Origin: Dryocosmus kuriphilus
Taxonomy: Eukaryota; Arthropoda; Insecta; Hymenoptera; Cynipidae
Length of the DNA stretch: 64,000 bases
Assembly: GCA_038277395.1 (NCBI GenBank)
Contig: CM076196.1
Coordinates: 84,695,786 to 84,759,785, forward strand
Reading direction: 5' to 3'
Below, one piece after another: positions 35,066 to 44,648 of this stretch. Made by a program: the position numbers and the translations under genes. The stretch's first letter is position 1; the number at the start of each line of letters is the position of its first letter. The notes beneath the pieces are model-generated. The model did no database searches, was not told the origin of the DNA, and saw only the letters and a program-made list of their open reading frames with translations.

Positions 35066-35925
35066 TTCAAAGCAGTTGGAGGCAATCAACCCTAGAGACC
35101 TACAAGGCTCCAATTCGAAGATGGCTCCTCTGGTCCCAGAGGTCGGGGATTAACCCCAAGACATCACAAGGCCAGGACGTGGCCAGATTCCTAGCAGATT
35201 TGTCGATTGCAGAGGTCCTGTCCTATAATACCATTCTTCTTCATAGAGCGGCCATCACTACCTTCTGTGCTGGCGGAGCTGCCGCAGAATCAACCAGAGA
35301 CTTCTGAGTTCGACAAACCCTAAGGGCTATCTCGATTACTGGGCCTCGTGAGATTAAATCCCCTATCTGGGATGCCCGGATTCTTCTCAACTGTCTTTCG
35401 AAGCCTACGGACAACTTGCCTTTCTTTGAGACTTCCAGACGGACAGCAGCCCTACTTCTGCTGGCCTCTGGACGGCGAATTCACGACCTGACACTTCTAA
35501 AGATTTCAAAGGACCACTTAGATAATCGAGGAGATGAAATCATCATGTGGCCAGTCTTCGGCTCCAAGACAGACAGAGCCTCTTTTAGACAGTCGGGCTG
35601 GAGGATTTCCAAGCATCCAAATATCTGGTTATGCCCAATCACTTGGATCAGAGCAATGCTTAAAAGATCCGAGGAAAGAAGAAGAGATTCCAACATCGAG
35701 GCCCTTTTCATCACTATCAACGGTGACGCTAGATCAGCTTCTAGAACCGTCATCGTTAATTGGGTCAGATCAGTCCTCAAGGAAGCAGGTATAGACGCCT
35801 CTCCAGGAAGCATTCGTTCTGCGGTAGCATCACGTAGCTGGCTAGACGACCTCCCCGTCCAAGACATTTTGGATCCTGGCAATTGAAGATGCGCCGAGAC
35901 CTTTAAAAGACATTATTACCGTGAG
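35062..35925 (+). pseudogene. DIRS tyrosine recombinase, two nonsense codons
   Basis: One frame runs from the N-terminal SAM-like domain (TLETYKAPIRRWLLW, VARFLADL) through a TGA at 35305 to the catalytic domain. The first catalytic Arg lies in ASGRRIHDL (about 35476), the second in GSIRSAVASRSW (about 35805), and a candidate nucleophile Tyr in KRHYYREV after a second TGA at 35884. The His of the usual HxxR box is Gly here. The second TGA replaces the conserved Trp that follows PGN. The enzyme would have inserted circular element DNA. It overlaps the preceding ORF by a few bases. Confidence 0.8.
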
Positions 35926-36235
35926 GTTTCAGGTATCAACCAGGTTGACCCTAAGAGGTATTTATCCTTTCCAGAGTTTACTCCCATTTAAACAAGGGCC
36001 TTTTCTCAGTGCATATAAAATTAAACAGATAGGTGTGTTTAATATTACTCTTGTTTCCTTACACTTTACTGTTGTTTTGAATTTACCGACTCGATTCGTT
36101 CAACTACTTATATTTTTTTTCCAACTGTAAATAGTTAATCATTTATGAATATACGAAGTGTTTTCTACAACAATTAATTACCGCTTTCATTTTCATCTCA
36201 TCATACAGCGTTGAGTTCACCAGTAGATAACAAAC
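35926..36235. other. DIRS 3' non-coding region
   Basis: AT-rich sequence between the recombinase and the internal complementary region; no ORF of interest. Confidence 0.5.
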
Positions 36236-36239
36236 ACGT

Positions 36240-36340
36240 CTCTCATAGGGATGCCGTGTATCAGGCGAAAGTATATAATATTAGCGTTTTGAATTGCAAC
36301 AAAATGCATATTATGTGCTGGAGCCGATACACGGCATCCC
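36240..36340. repeat. internal complementary region of the DIRS element
   Basis: The segment 36240-36278 is the reverse complement of the left tip (ATTATATGCTTTCGG..CATCCCTATGAGAG) and 36278-36340 is the reverse complement of the right tip (GGGATGCCGTGTATCGG..CAAAACGCTAAT). The two meet at TATAATATTAGC, which models the joined ends of the circular intermediate. This is the defining DIRS internal complementary region. Confidence 0.85.
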
Positions 36341-36374
36341 ACTTTAGGGTCTTACTAGATGAGAGTAGCTATGA

Positions 36375-36548
36375 GGTAGACGGCGCTGCCGCACTTACAG
36401 GTGAACATTTAAGAGAGAGAGAGAGATGGACTGCTAGGTAGAGAGAGGAAGAAAGATTTGGCCGGATACGCAATAGTTTCTCTCATAGAGATGCCGTGTA
36501 TCGGCTCCAGCACATAATATGCGTTTCGTTGCAATTCAAAACGCTAAT
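36375..36548 (-). repeat. right inverted terminal repeat of the DIRS element
   Basis: This is the inverted copy of 32402-32541, with an additional unique outer stretch from 36505 to ACGCTAAT at 36548. Divergence between the two repeats is modest. Confidence 0.8.
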
Positions 36549-36800
36549 AATTTTACACTCACAGTTGGTGAAATAAAAGGACTCTCGACGGTCGTTGTAA
36601 ATTTCGGCCAGAAACGTAAAATTTCACCTCGTGGATAATTTTACATCTAACAGTATAATTTTCAAACCCAGTCGGTAATTTTACGAATGGAATGTGTAAT
36701 TTTACAAATGGTGAAAAGTAATATTCATTACAAGAAAACGTAAAATTGCTTTCTCGGAAGAAGTAAAATTTTTTATTTCAAAAAGGTCAAAATTAATGAA
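36549..36800. repeat. degenerate GTAATTTTAC word field
   Basis: TAATTTTAC, GTAAAATTTC and GTAATTTTACGAATGG-type words occur about ten times in 250 bp, on both strands because the word is nearly self-complementary. It may be the sub-terminal part of a non-autonomous transposon; ends not resolved. Confidence 0.45.
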
Positions 36801-36879
36801 GAACAATATTGTTATAATATGAATGAGTAATTTTTATTAGATCGAAAATTAAATTTCCCCAAAAATTTCTTCATTAAAC

Positions 36880-36935
36880 ACATAAAATAGCCATATAAAC
36901 TTAATAACACATAAACTATCCATATAAACTTAATA
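36880..36935. repeat. two tandem copies of a 29-bp unit
   Basis: CCATATAAACTTAATA preceded by ACATAAA.TA is present twice in tandem, just downstream of the CIDE-N ORF. Confidence 0.6.
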
Positions 36936-37173
36936 ATCTTCTCGCTTTCAGAGAAAATTTTAAAAAATTGTGAAGGAGCTTTATTCCCCGCGTGGATAAA
37001 AGGAGAAGTAATTCATCATCAATACATGTTGCGTCCTCTTCGAGAACCAGACATTTTCCCTTTATATTCATTTTTTGACTAGCTTTTTGGATTAGGGTCG
37101 TCACCACCGGTTCTGATATCACGGTTACTTTTAATCTCCTGTCAGCATTCCAGACTTTAAATAAGTTCGCCAT
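36916..37173 (-). CDS. CIDE-N domain exon (DFF/Drep-like)
   Basis: An ATG-started 85-residue frame contains almost nothing but a CIDE-N fold: FKVWNADRRLKVTVIS at residues 5-20, LIQKASQKMNIKGKCLVLEEDA in the middle, then CIDDELLLLL and RGIKLLH. This order (K-V-x-N-x-D-R, then V-L-E-E-D, then D-D-E, then a hydrophobic strand) is that of CIDE-N domains in DFF40/DFF45 and insect Drep proteins. These mediate head-to-tail oligomerisation in apoptotic DNA fragmentation and in lipid-droplet regulation. An acceptor-like TTCTTATTTTTAG ends 2-3 nt before the ATG, so upstream exons are likely. The last 15 residues look non-conserved and may be read-through past an unrecognised donor. Nuclease or inhibitor domains were not found nearby. 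Confidence 0.65.
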   Translation of the reverse strand: MANLFKVWNADRRLKVTVISEPVVTTLIQKASQKMNIKGKCLVLEEDATCIDDELLLLLSTRGIKLLHNFLKFSLKARRLLSLYG

Positions 37174-37179
37174 ATCTAA

Positions 37180-37884
37180 AAATAAGAATTGTACACTTTA
37201 GAGTCAAATAATTGTTAAAACTAAGCACAATCTTGAATATCAATTTCTAAAAAATAATTTATTGCCGAATACTTACGAAAAATTATTCTCTTTTCAATAT
37301 ATTTTTCAACTTACACATTAATATGTCCTGGGTGGAAAAAATCTATAATACAATTTGCGAAGGAGATGTCCAGGCATTAAGCCGTAAAATGAAGATTTAT
37401 GCGGCTTAATATAATATATAAATCGCTGATTAGTAGTTAACTTTTACAGGATCTTAAATGCTATAATCCATTTCTATTAGAATTTGATGATAATCCTGAA
37501 AAATGATATAATGTAATTATGCCTTTGAAAATGGATACTTGAATAAAGATCAATCACATTTCCCACTATTAAAATATAAGTACTATTTAATAGCGAATTC
37601 GAACTTTAGGCTATTTCCATACATTTATAAAATATGAAGCACTCGCAATCCAGATAAAATCTTACAAGAATTCATAAGGCGTCACTTCCCAATACTTACT
37701 ATATAAAAAATGCTCTTCGTTTCTTTAATGATCCATCATTTTACAGTTGTAGGTAATACTTTGCGTAATTTAAATTTAATTTAATTTGATTAGCTATTTT
37801 ATTTAGAATTTTGAATTTAGAACGTTTAGAGGTTATATGTTCGACCGCTTACGTGCGTACTTATGCTTTAAAGCTATAGCTTTA
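37180..37884. other. intergenic or intronic, nothing recognised
   Basis: AT-rich DNA upstream of the CIDE-N exon; no further exon could be identified. Confidence 0.4.
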
Positions 37885-38850
37885 TAATAATTATAATTCT
37901 TCTTTATTCATAATGTGTCCCCTAAGGGTTTACATGCCTCCGTTTCAATCATACATCTTTTGCTATATATCTATCTATGACTATACTAATCTTACACTTA
38001 TTATTTACATTGTTTTTACCTTACACTATTATACCTAGGGTAATTACTTAAGTGATTATTGAATTCCGAACCCCACAGGCATCTCGAATTCTGCACCATA
38101 GGCAGCCTGAAATTCTAAACGCTTGTGCATACGCTTTTAATTACTGATGGCTTCAACTGTAATAGTTGTCAACCATTTCACAACTACATACGTAAATTTG
38201 CTCTTCCCATACATGTCCAATAGATAACTTCAGTGCTAGGGGACTTCGATGCCCCCTGCCCACGTGCAATAATATGTCCAATATCATTTCGCATACCTAT
38301 CATACACTTATTTCGTCTAAACAATTGAATCAATTAACGAGGATGACAAGTTGTTTCACTAACAAAGGATAAAAGGGACTGGCATGCTGAGCGTTAATTC
38401 ATCATTTCAGGTGCTTTTCGATCATACACAATTTATACTGAGTAGACAATTATTTAAATTAACTCAATCAGAATTGATTAGCTTCAAAATTAATTTCTAA
38501 CTATCGTAACGATATCAAGCACAAAACTGCTCTTTATATTTATTTTCAAGACATCGCATACTTCTCAGAAGCTGTTCAAAATTACATTTTTTATGTGAAA
38601 GAAAAAAAAACACTTTTTGCCTCTTTTTGAAAATACATAAAACTAATAAAACAACGAAAAGTCGAAAAAATTCGGGTATTGGCTCAAATGAAAGCTTGAG
38701 TCTTAACCTTTGACCCTTACTAAATGAAAACAATAGGACTTTACTGTAGAGACGTCGGAAACTGCGTCGAAAACTATTTGAGCCTTATACTCATACTATT
38801 CTTATATCTAATTACAATTTATACCTTTCTATTTGACTCCCGTTCCTTAC
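37885..38850 (-). other. LINE 3' untranslated region (inferred)
   Basis: Between the last ORF2 codons and the AATAAA near 37900 there is about 950 bp without coding signal, including GGAGGCATGTAAACCCTTAG close to the end. A separate small insertion within it cannot be excluded. Confidence 0.4.
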
Positions 38851-38853
38851 CTT

Positions 38854-40078
38854 TCACTTCTCCTCACTCATTCCTCTAGCCCCTTCCAATTCTTTCATCA
38901 ATTGTTCCCCCATACCTTCCTCTCCTAAAATCTTACCCACATTTTCCTGCCAGCTTCCTTTATCTTCATTTCCTCTTCTACATCCATCCCATACATGCTC
39001 CCCTGTTTCTTTTTCCCATTTACATAATCTGCATTCTCTGTTCTCCTTTTTTTCCCAGTACATCCCTTCCCTTACTTCGTCACCCAATCTAAGTCTTGCT
39101 ATTTTTATCCATCTTTCTCTCCCCACCCCTTTCTTAAATACTTTGGTAATCCTTCCTGTTTTATCATCTTATACCATTTATTATAATTCGACCTCTCAAT
39201 CATCTCCCATCTTTATATTAATTATCTTCCCTATCCTTTCTCTCCACTTCTTCAAAGTTTACTTCTGACCCCTCTCTTATACTTTTATTTCTAAGAAACT
39301 CCTTTCTTTCTTCTTCCCATCTCGATCATTCCATTCTCCACCGTCTCCTCTCCACCACTTCCCTCAAACACTTTCTCGACAACTACCCACCCCTTCTCTC
39401 TCTCAACTTCTCCTCAAATTTCAATGCCCTTTTCACTGCTGTAATACATAATTTCTCCCTTTGCGCTTCTTCTCTCACCATATATCCAGGCGTTCTCCAG
39501 TCTACCTCTAGCGTCCATCGTATATACCTCTCTTGTAACCTTTCAATCTCCTCCCTTTCCTTCCATTCCCATATCTCTGTTCCATATCCTAATACCGGCT
39601 ATACTAGTGTATCAAATAACCACATTCTTCTTTCCCAATCTTTCCTGAATCTTCTTTTCCCTATGCCCCATATCTGTTTCATTACCCCTGCCGCTTTCTT
39701 TATCCTTTCTCTCAAATGCGCTCTATGATCTCCATTATTCTGTACTGTGTACCCCAAATATTTAAACTCCTTTACCTCTTCTATCTTTATTCCCTTCCAC
39801 CACCCACTCCATACTTTTTTTTTTCCCCCTCCTTTTCTAAACCTCATTATCTTTGTCTTTTCTTCATTTAACTTCAACTTTTTCCTATCCAGATATTTTT
39901 CCAATCCTGTGATTAATCCTGCCATCCCTTCTTCGTCCTCTGCCATCACCACCAAATCATCCGCATAGGCCAGTGTATAAATCCTTTCATTCCCCATCCT
40001 AACTCCTCCCCAACCTTTTTTCCTCATTTGCTCTTCCAAGTCTGAGATTAATATATTAAATAGCGGCGGGCTCAGTGG
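38854..40078 (-). pseudogene. LINE ORF2, C-terminal part: RT palm and thumb, then Cys-His knuckle
   Basis: From 40078 down, the frame opens with CPLSPPLFNILISDLEEQM and reaches the catalytic box LAYADDLVVMAED, then GLEKYLDRKKLKLNEEKTK and the thumb-like FKYLGYTVQNNGD. Further down, in other frames, the end (39126-38854) carries IARLRLGDEVREGMYW and CRLCKWEKETGEHVWDGC, a C-x2-C..H..C knuckle seen at the C-terminus of many insect LINE ORF2 proteins. The segment 39130-39595 is out of frame. The YADD box is intact, but the reading frame is broken and the N-terminal half is separated by the solo LTR. Confidence 0.75.
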
Positions 40079-40083
40079 GCACC

Positions 40084-40943
40084 TGTTACGTCTTAACACA
40101 GAGGTTCAATTGGTGGATCACACTTTAATAAAGATTCGAATATTAAAAGGCTGTGAAGTGGGCTTAATAAATTAGTCTAAGCTTTCTGACGAATCAGAAG
40201 GTCTGTCTGTGTGTGCGAGAGAGATAGAAGAGAATGAGTGAACGCGGGAATCAAGTATAGTCACATACAGTATTTTCGGGCGGCGTGCTTCATCGCAGCT
40301 TCTCTGCATGAAGAAACATAAAAGTTGTTTTATTGTTTAACGAATAGTGTGTGCCGGGCTGTATTCATCGATCCCATTTCCTCGTGTAATTGCGATCATT
40401 TTCCACTATCTCAACGATAGTCGCAACTCAAACGTTTCCACTACCGACGGGTAGTCGCATCCAAGCATTTCATCACCTTCGGGTGGTCGCATCTAAAAAA
40501 CATTTTCCACTACCGAAGGGTAGTCGCACTCATACCCTTGTCCACTATCTTCCATGATAGTCGCATCGTGGTTCTCATAACTACCTCCTGGTTAAGGAGT
40601 TTTTCTTTTTTGCTGATTTCGAACGGATAGAAACGCGAAACACTGAATGTGCGGGGTGTGTGTGTGTGTGGCGTGCAACGGTCTTCTTCGCGTCTCTCCT
40701 GTGATTTCTTTTTTGTACTTTCGTTCAATGAAATAAACAAGGGTTTTTTATGCCACATGGCTTTTTCCCTCAAAATAGTGTTTTTTTTCCTTTTAACCGT
40801 TAAACCTTCATTCCAGTGCAGTGCTTTAAGAAACATTAAATTTCTAGTGCTTGCAAAAAATCTAAAACTCTAAACTAACTCGTTGAGCCACCTAAGGCGA
40901 AATGAGAAGAAAAAAGGATTCTCTTCCATTTGAAAATTAAACA
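40084..40943. mobile_element. 860-bp solo LTR inserted in the LINE RT
   Basis: The insert starts TGTTACGTC and ends AATTAAACA, the TG..CA termini of an LTR. It is flanked by the 5-bp direct repeat GCACC (40079-40083 and 40944-40948). The repeat falls exactly within the RT codons GVRQGCPLSP, which are otherwise contiguous. A 5-bp duplication with TGTTACG-type ends suits a BEL/Pao or other LTR element. No internal coding sequence remains, so this is a recombined solo LTR. Transcriptional orientation is not settled. Confidence 0.8.
40405..40561. repeat. array of five covarying hairpins in the solo LTR
   Basis: Five stem-loops start at 40405, 40440, 40472, 40509 and 40544, at about 35-bp spacing. 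The stems are ACTATC/GATAGT, ACTACC/GGTAGT, TCACC/GGTGG, ACTACC/GGTAGT and ACTATC/GATAGT with 4-6-nt loops, and every one is followed by CGCA. Paired positions change together (T-A in units 1 and 5, C-G in units 2 and 4), which argues for selection on RNA or DNA secondary structure. Confidence 0.8.
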
Positions 40944-40948
40944 GCACC

Positions 40949-41537
40949 CTTGTCTCACTCCTCTTGCCAACCAAAAACTATCTCCTACCTGCTTAGCTAT
41001 CTTTACCCTGCTTTTTGTCTCTCTAAACATTTCTGATACTCTCTTTCTTAACCCCTCTCTTATCCCCTTTTTCACCATAACCTTTTCTATTTCTTCTCGA
41101 TCCAGTGAGTGAAACGCTGCCTTCAGGTCCACGAACATTACTATCATTCCTCCTTTCTCTCGTTTAATCCTTTTATTCACCAGATAATTCAGAACATAAA
41201 TGTTATCCATCACCCCCATTCCTTTCCTAAATCCTGTCTGATTCGGTGGCACAATCTTTTTTTCCTCTACCTCTTTCTTTAACCTTCCCGATAGAACTGT
41301 AACATATAACTTATACAGCGTCGGCATTAATGTCACTTCTCTATAATCCTTCACTTCCTCTCCTTTACCTATTTTCACTATCGGCACTACTATGCCTTCT
41401 TTCCATAACTTCGGCCATTCTTCTCCTCTCCATACTCTATTGCGCATTAACCATACCCACTCCTTTAGCTCTTCTCCCCCATATTTCCAGACTTCATTTG
41501 GAAACTCATCTATTCCAGGTGCCTTAGCATCCTTCAT
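40949..41537 (-). pseudogene. LINE ORF2, N-terminal RT part
   Basis: The frame holds RT motifs in order: MKDAKAPGIDEFPNEVWKY, GIVVPIVKIGKGEEVKDYR, LMPTLYKLYVTVLSGRL, PNQTGFRKGMG, then MFVDLKAAFHSLDRE and finally ARGVRQGC, where the solo LTR interrupts it. The Asp of motif A is present but the following conserved AAFDS reads AAFHS. A TAA lies just upstream at about 41541. The remaining reverse transcriptase continues at 40078 on the other side of the insertion. Confidence 0.8.
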
Positions 41538-41956
41538 TACTTATATCACCTTGCTTATTTCTTCCCTCGTTATGTCCTTTTCCTCATCTCTTTCCCTTCC
41601 TTCTTTTTCTCCTTTCCTAATCTTCTTCACTACCCTCCTAGCAATTCCATAAAATATATTCTCTTCTTCTCTTTACATTCCTCATCCCATCCATTTCTTC
41701 CTGCTTCTTTCCTCCTTTCCTTTTTACTTGTTCCCTCTAATACTCTTTTTATTTTTCCTATCATTATTTCCATTTCTTCGTTTACATTACCCTCACCCAT
41801 TTCCATATTCTTTATCCTTTCCCTGAATTGTTCCTTTCCTTCCATTGACCAATCACTTCTTTTTGTTCGTTTTACCTTTGTTTCTTTTTTGTTCTCATTT
41901 TTACTTCCTTTTTCTCCCTCTACCGTCACAATCACTGGGAAATGGTCTGACTCCAT
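41538..41956 (-). pseudogene. LINE ORF2, end of endonuclease and EN-RT linker
   Basis: The frame 41956-41630 opens MESDHFPVIVTVEG. SDHFPV is the C-terminal catalytic motif of the APE-type endonuclease, and it is followed by a Lys/Glu-rich linker that leads to the RT. It is out of frame with the upstream endonuclease: about 60 bp at 42010-41955, encoding TVIDYVIVDEEV, lie in a third frame. Confidence 0.7.
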
Positions 41957-42015
41957 ATGCCCCTACCTCTAGTTTCTTAACAAATTCTCTTACCTCCTCG
42001 TCTACTATTACGTAA

Positions 42016-43122
42016 TCAATCACCGTTCCCTTTTTTTTCTGGTCTTCTATATTCCCCTTTCTCATCCCCCTGTATATTTCCGTTTAAGATAAACCATCCT
42101 ATCTCTTCTAATCCCTTTAGCAATTTCCTTCCTTCCCCGTTCAATGTATTGTCCTTTGATTTCCTTCCTCTCTCCCGCCCCCATTCCCTACCACCTCTTT
42201 CTCCTATTCTCGCATTAAAATCTCCTCCTATTATAAGCCTTACCTCTTCTTCATTTTCTTCCATCAATTCTTTTATCTCTTCTCCCATTTTTTCCTGCAT
42301 ATCTCCGTTTATATATAACCCTACTATCTTCCACCTCTCGATTCCCCATTTCACCTCCTGCATTATTACTCCTTCTTTTTCTTCTTCCCTCTCCTCCCTG
42401 TCTCTTATTTCTGTCATAAAACCCTTTCTCACTCCCATCGCCATTCCTCCCATTGCTCTTCCTTCTTTATTCTTCTTCTTTGCATTTTGTATCTTCCATA
42501 CGTAACCCTTTGGCAATCTTCCCTTTACCCTCTCCCATCCTTTTTCATCTAAACACGTTTCCGTCATTACTACTACTTCCCACTGTTTTAAATTTCTCAA
42601 AAATTCATTATCCTTTCTTTCCAATCCTGCTATATTCCAATAGCATATCTTCCATTCCTTTTTTTCTTCACTTCTCTTATTTTCCCCTTCCATAATATCT
42701 TTTATTTTCCACTCTCCCTCTTCCCTCTCCCATTCCCCCGAATTCTTGTTTTTTACCAACTTTTCCCCTTCTTCGTCCCAATTCCACCACACCCTATCTA
42801 TCTGTAATCTTCCGTACTTTACCAAGATCTTCTTCCCTTCTTCTTCCGCTAATTTCCTTATCTGATACTGCATCTTTCTTTCTGTCCACGTCAAATCATC
42901 CTCTATTCTCTCTACACTTCCGTATATCGCTCTTTTCTTAGTCATCACTTCCCACTTATCATCCCTGCTCTTCAATTTAACCAGCACCATTTGCCCTTCT
43001 CTTCCCCCTTCCTTACCTATTCTTCTTACTTCCTCTACTTCAACATTCGCCTTTATACATTTTAGCACTTCCTCCACTCCTTCTTTCAAATCCTTACCTT
43101 CTACTCTTAAACCCTTTACCAC
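42016..43122 (-). pseudogene. LINE RRM-like segment and AP-endonuclease
   Basis: Residues 1-115 resemble the RRM/C-terminal part of L1-type ORF1 (VKGLRVEGKDLKEGVEEVL, VEEVRRIGKEG, GQMVLVKLKSRDDKWEVM, IYGSVERIEDDLTWTER). From about residue 155 the APE endonuclease begins: KICYWNIAGLERKD, VVVMTETCLDEKGW and, near residue 290, IIGGDFNARIGERGG. The RRM-like part follows the ORF1 coiled coil directly, so ORF1 and this segment were probably one frame, broken near 43140. The 3' end shifts frame just before the VIDYV motif. The nuclease would nick genomic DNA to prime reverse transcription. Confidence 0.78.
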
Positions 43123-43780
43123 TATATTCCTTCTTCTTTCCTCTGTCTCTTTCCCTTCTATTCTCTAATTTTCTCAGCCTTTCATTCTGCACATTCCCAC
43201 TCCCTTCCCCTCTACTGTCCTGATTTGCGCTTTCTATACTCCCTATCCTATTCTCTAACTCCTCTATTTTATTTTTACTCTGTTTCTGCCTTTCTAGCTT
43301 TTTTTCTAAACCTTGCATCCTTTCTTCTAACTTTTTTCTTACTTCTTTCCACTTCCTCATCTCTTTTTTAACCTCCGCCATTTCCCTTCTAATTTCCTGC
43401 TTGATTTCCTCCCCTCTTTTCTCCTGCTTTTCTTCGTGCCCCCTCATTACCTCCATCATTATTTTTCTTATCTTTGCTAAATCTTTATCTTCTTTTTCGT
43501 TTGTTTCATCCACTACATTTTCCTTCTTTTCCTTCCTATATTTTTCTGGCGGAGTTTTAAACATTTTTTGCTGTTTTATTACTAATTCTAGCTCTAATTC
43601 TTCCTTATCTTCACTACTCTCCCTGTCTTCCCTTTTTCTCTTAACAAATTCTTCAATCCACCCTAAACTCTTCGCCCTCAATCTCTCCCTTTCTACTGTT
43701 TTCCTATACTTTCCTCTTGCCTTTCTCTCTTTTACCTCACCTCTCGGCGTACAAAACTCTTCCTGCTCACCGTTATTCAT
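43094..43780 (-). pseudogene. LINE ORF1, coiled-coil RNA-binding protein
   Basis: A true ATG at 43780 opens a 228-residue, Lys/Glu/Arg-rich protein. Residues about 85-200 form a long heptad-like coiled coil (REMAEVKKEMRKWKEVRKKL, GLEKKLERQKQSKNKIEEL). The C-terminal LRKLENRRER is followed by a frameshift; the neighbouring frame continues into the RRM-like segment at 43122. This architecture matches L1-type ORF1 proteins, which trimerise and coat element RNA. Long purine runs in the coding strand give the skewed amino-acid composition. Confidence 0.7.
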
Positions 43781-43789
43781 TCAAAAGTC

Positions 43790-44566
43790 CAGTTTACTCC
43801 ACGAATTGCCCTCGATTCCACAGCGGGCCTTCTTTTCTTGATCTCGCACAGAACTATTTCTTTTTCACGTTCTAACTGCGAGTGGCGCGCCTCGTACTAG
43901 AGTTCAACGGAAACCTGTAATTTCTTACCTTCTGCCAAGTTGTCATCAGAGAATCCAAATTTAAACATAGCTTCGCAACGTGCTTCCTTGTCGTCATTAA
44001 TATGTTACCAACATATGCAGAAAGTGCTCCAATTTGAATCTGGTACGTTGCACTTCCCTAAGGGTGCACTTTTTCAGGAACAAAGTCTGCACGTGTTGTC
44101 CATTTTTGTTCTTAATCACATAGAAACTTCGTTAGAATTCACTGTTTCTAGTTCCACATACGATATACGTATATCGCAGCTGTCAAACACTATCACTTTT
44201 TGGTTTTTATGGAGTTTTTAGTGCATTATACACCCCACTCACCTAATCTGCAATTAAATCTGCACGTTTTGTCCACTTGGGTTCGTAATCAAGCACATAT
44301 TTACACTCGAATTCATTGCTTTTTAATCCAATAAGCGATATACGTATATCAACGTGTATCGCAGCTGTCACTCATTCTGTCACAATTTCCGTTTTTGTGC
44401 TCCTTTTAGTGCATTTTGCATATTTCCACTTATGGGAAATGGTTCAAGCACTTTTACGCTCACTGTATGCACTTTTCACCATTAAATTCCAAGTATATTC
44501 GCAAATACAATGCTTAATCACGGAGCTTCGCTTAACTACTTCCGTACTCGCGGCCATCTTCCAATT
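43790..44566 (-). promoter_or_regulatory. LINE 5' region: tandem monomers and a YY1/Pho-like site at the tip
   Basis: Two tandem units of about 190 bp (44080-44240 and 44260-44430 on the plus strand) share CTGCACGT.TTGTCCA, GATATACGTATATC, CGCAGCTGTCA and TTTTAGTGCATT. At the very 5' end the minus strand reads GGAAGATGGCCGCG, containing AAGATGGCCG, the core bound by YY1 (Pho in flies) and found at the same place in mammalian L1. The tandem units probably act as promoter monomers. Confidence 0.55.
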
Positions 44567-44571
44567 CTCCC

Positions 44572-44640
<69 letters not shown>
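44572..44640. repeat. (AT)n microsatellite
   Basis: About 34 AT units abut the 5' end of the LINE, possibly its target or a later expansion. Confidence 0.9.

Positions 44641-44648
<8 letters not shown>

Larger units (their letters stand above)
32402..36548 (+). mobile_element. DIRS-type tyrosine-recombinase retrotransposon, defective
   Basis: The order gag, RT, RNase H, methyltransferase-like domain, tyrosine recombinase, together with inverted terminal repeats and an internal complementary region, is diagnostic of the DIRS group. These integrate through a circular intermediate by a tyrosine recombinase instead of an integrase, and are not expected to make target duplications. The coding region is broken by an RT deletion and at least three nonsense codons. 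About 4.15 kb long, it is shorter than a complete DIRS element, as the RT deletion predicts. Confidence 0.85.
37885..44566 (-). mobile_element. LINE (non-LTR retrotransposon), decayed, split by a solo LTR
   Basis: On the minus strand the order is 5' region with tandem monomers (44566-43790), coiled-coil ORF1, AP-endonuclease, reverse transcriptase, C-terminal Cys-His knuckle and a 3' region ending near GAATAAAGAAGAATTATAATT (about 37900). The 5' end abuts an AT microsatellite. Multiple frameshifts and an 860-bp insertion show it is dead. The 3' limit is inferred from an AATAAA and a short AT tail. The family is uncertain: ORF1 looks L1-like, whereas the C-terminal knuckle also occurs in R1, I and Jockey groups. 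Confidence 0.8.

Noticed and set aside
40405..40561. Hairpin array as a CRISPR
   Set aside because: Units have no constant repeat with unique spacers, they lie in a TG..CA LTR, and the genome is eukaryotic.
42149..43841. Long plus-strand Ser/Phe/Leu-rich ORFs opposite the LINE
   Set aside because: They are antisense shadows of a purine-rich coding strand, where stop codons are rare in the complement.
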